In this document: positions 44,968 through 45,339 of the stretch, piece by piece
How positions within the stretch are numbered: position 1 is the first letter of the stretch
How the letters are laid out: each line of letters begins with the position of its first letter
Assembly (NCBI GenBank): GCA_947164965.1
Contig: CAMUYR010000029.1
Coordinates: 1-45,339 of the forward strand
Source: an uncultured Prevotella sp.
GTDB lineage: Bacteria; Bacteroidota; Bacteroidia; Bacteroidales; Bacteroidaceae
Direction of reading: 5' to 3'
Length of the DNA stretch: 45,339 bases
Position numbers and translations under genes: made by a program
Notes under the pieces: model-generated
Told to the model about the DNA's origin: nothing
What the model saw: the letters and a program-made list of their open reading frames with translations, nothing else
Databases searched by the model: none

Positions 44968-44975
44968 TACCTTTG
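44968..44975 (+). promoter_or_regulatory. Promoter -7 box of the tRNA-Thr/tRNA-Gly unit
   Basis: TACCTTTG with TTTG at 44945-44948 and a 19-nt spacer. The 23-nt block 44955-44977 is identical to 45276-45298. Confidence 0.87.
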
Positions 44976-45011
44976 CAGTCGCTTTCGAGCAAATCGTTCT
45001 TTCATATAGTT

Positions 45012-45084
<73 letters not shown>

Positions 45085-45107
45085 CCTTTTTTCATAATAT
45101 TATTGGG

Positions 45108-45139
45108 GTCAGGTCTTCGTGAGAAAGCCTGGCTTTTTT
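45108..45139 (+). terminator. Terminator-like hairpin between the two tRNA genes
   Basis: GTCAGG (45108-45113), a bulged T, CTT (45115-45117) pair with AAG (45125-45127) and CCTGGC (45128-45133); a run of T follows. It stands 7 nt before tRNA-Gly, which has no promoter of its own that I can see. Confidence 0.7.
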
Positions 45140-45145
45140 ATCCAA

Positions 45146-45217
45146 GCGGATTTAGCTCAGTGGTAGAGCATCAGCTTCCCAAGCCGAGAGTCGCGGGTTC
45201 GAGTCCCGTAATCCGCT
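45146..45217 (+). tRNA. tRNA-Gly (anticodon CCC)
   Basis: 72 nt. Acceptor GCGGATT pairs with AATCCGC; D-stem GCTC/GAGC; loop TTCCCAA gives CCC (45178-45180), reading GGG; T-stem GCGGG/CCCGT. The anticodon stem TCAGC/GCCGA has one A-C mismatch (45173 with 45185). CCA is not encoded. Confidence 0.9.
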
Positions 45218-45288
45218 CTGGAAACGAGAAAAATGAGTGAAAACAAAAAAAAGTAGCTCAAAAATTTGCAGGGTTCAGAAAAAAGTAG

Positions 45289-45296
45289 TACCTTTG
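45289..45296 (+). promoter_or_regulatory. Promoter -7 box of the next gene beyond the window
   Basis: TACCTTTG with TTTG at 45265-45268 and a 20-nt spacer. Downstream sequence to the window end is an untranslated leader or the beginning of another RNA; no gene start is seen. Confidence 0.82.
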
Positions 45297-45339
45297 CACC
45301 CGCAATCAAGGAGATAACCCCACGGTTGAAGCTTAAAAC

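Overview
The window looks like a chromosomal segment of a Bacteroidales bacterium, most likely Prevotellaceae. The main sign is the promoter type: almost every transcription unit is preceded by the Bacteroidota -7 box TAnnTTTG, often with a TTTG box about 20 nt upstream, and Shine-Dalgarno sequences are scarce. Family content agrees: rpsP with a long Ala/Glu/Lys tail, an Rpb6-type omega subunit, DUF4293, DUF4468, a Porin_10-type protein, a short lysine-type SerA, and an ECF sigma factor paired with an anti-sigma/beta-barrel protein. I see no integrase, transposase, phage or CRISPR genes. The genus is an inference.

Layout. 1-2711 (-): pyruvate phosphate dikinase, missing only its last residues at the window edge. 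2865-5498 (+): an RlmD-like rRNA methyltransferase and an OprO/P-type porin. 5495-11655: a surface-polysaccharide block, with a Wzx-type flippase (-) divergent from three overlapping glycosyltransferases (+), then rpsP (-) and a fourth glycosyltransferase (+). That last gene overlaps ruvC, which overlaps a tandem ABC ATPase, followed by clpC and valS. 19034-22145 (-): ECF sigma factor, envelope-spanning anti-sigma factor and serpin lipoprotein, divergent from a two-domain lipoprotein gene at 22292. 23070-23300: three kinds of tandem repeat packed into one intergenic region. 23315-24986 (-): bamD, rpoZ and DUF4293. 25113-30382 (+): uvrB, then DUF4468, a 58-aa membrane protein and a Porin_10-type protein. 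30373-34584: HD-domain protein (-), menA (+), and pepD, an RluA-family synthase and a 51-aa membrane protein (-). 34653-41411 (+): a small membrane protein, an OmpH/Skp-like lipoprotein, a DEAD-box helicase, serC, serA, a HIT protein, DUF1015 and a YigZ protein. 41500-45217 (+): tRNA-Ser(CGA), a lipoprotein, uvrA, tRNA-Thr(CGT) and tRNA-Gly(CCC). The window ends in the promoter of the next gene. No gene-free stretch exceeds 300 bp; the longest is 23084-23314.

How the genes work together. Most are housekeeping: DNA repair (uvrA, uvrB, ruvC), translation (valS, rpsP, the methyltransferase, the pseudouridine synthase, tRNAs), serine synthesis (serC, serA, possibly DUF1015), envelope assembly (bamD, OmpH) and menaquinone (menA). 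The best candidate for a little-described system is the sigma factor/envelope-spanning anti-sigma factor/serpin operon with its divergent lipoprotein. The second theme is short repeats that reach into genes: an inverted pair of palindromes in frame inside valS, a 9-bp repeat shared by uvrA and the ABC ATPase at the same kind of inter-domain linker, and 7-, 8- and 11-bp arrays that abut a start codon or supply stop codons. All family assignments come from reading motifs in the translations; no database search was run.
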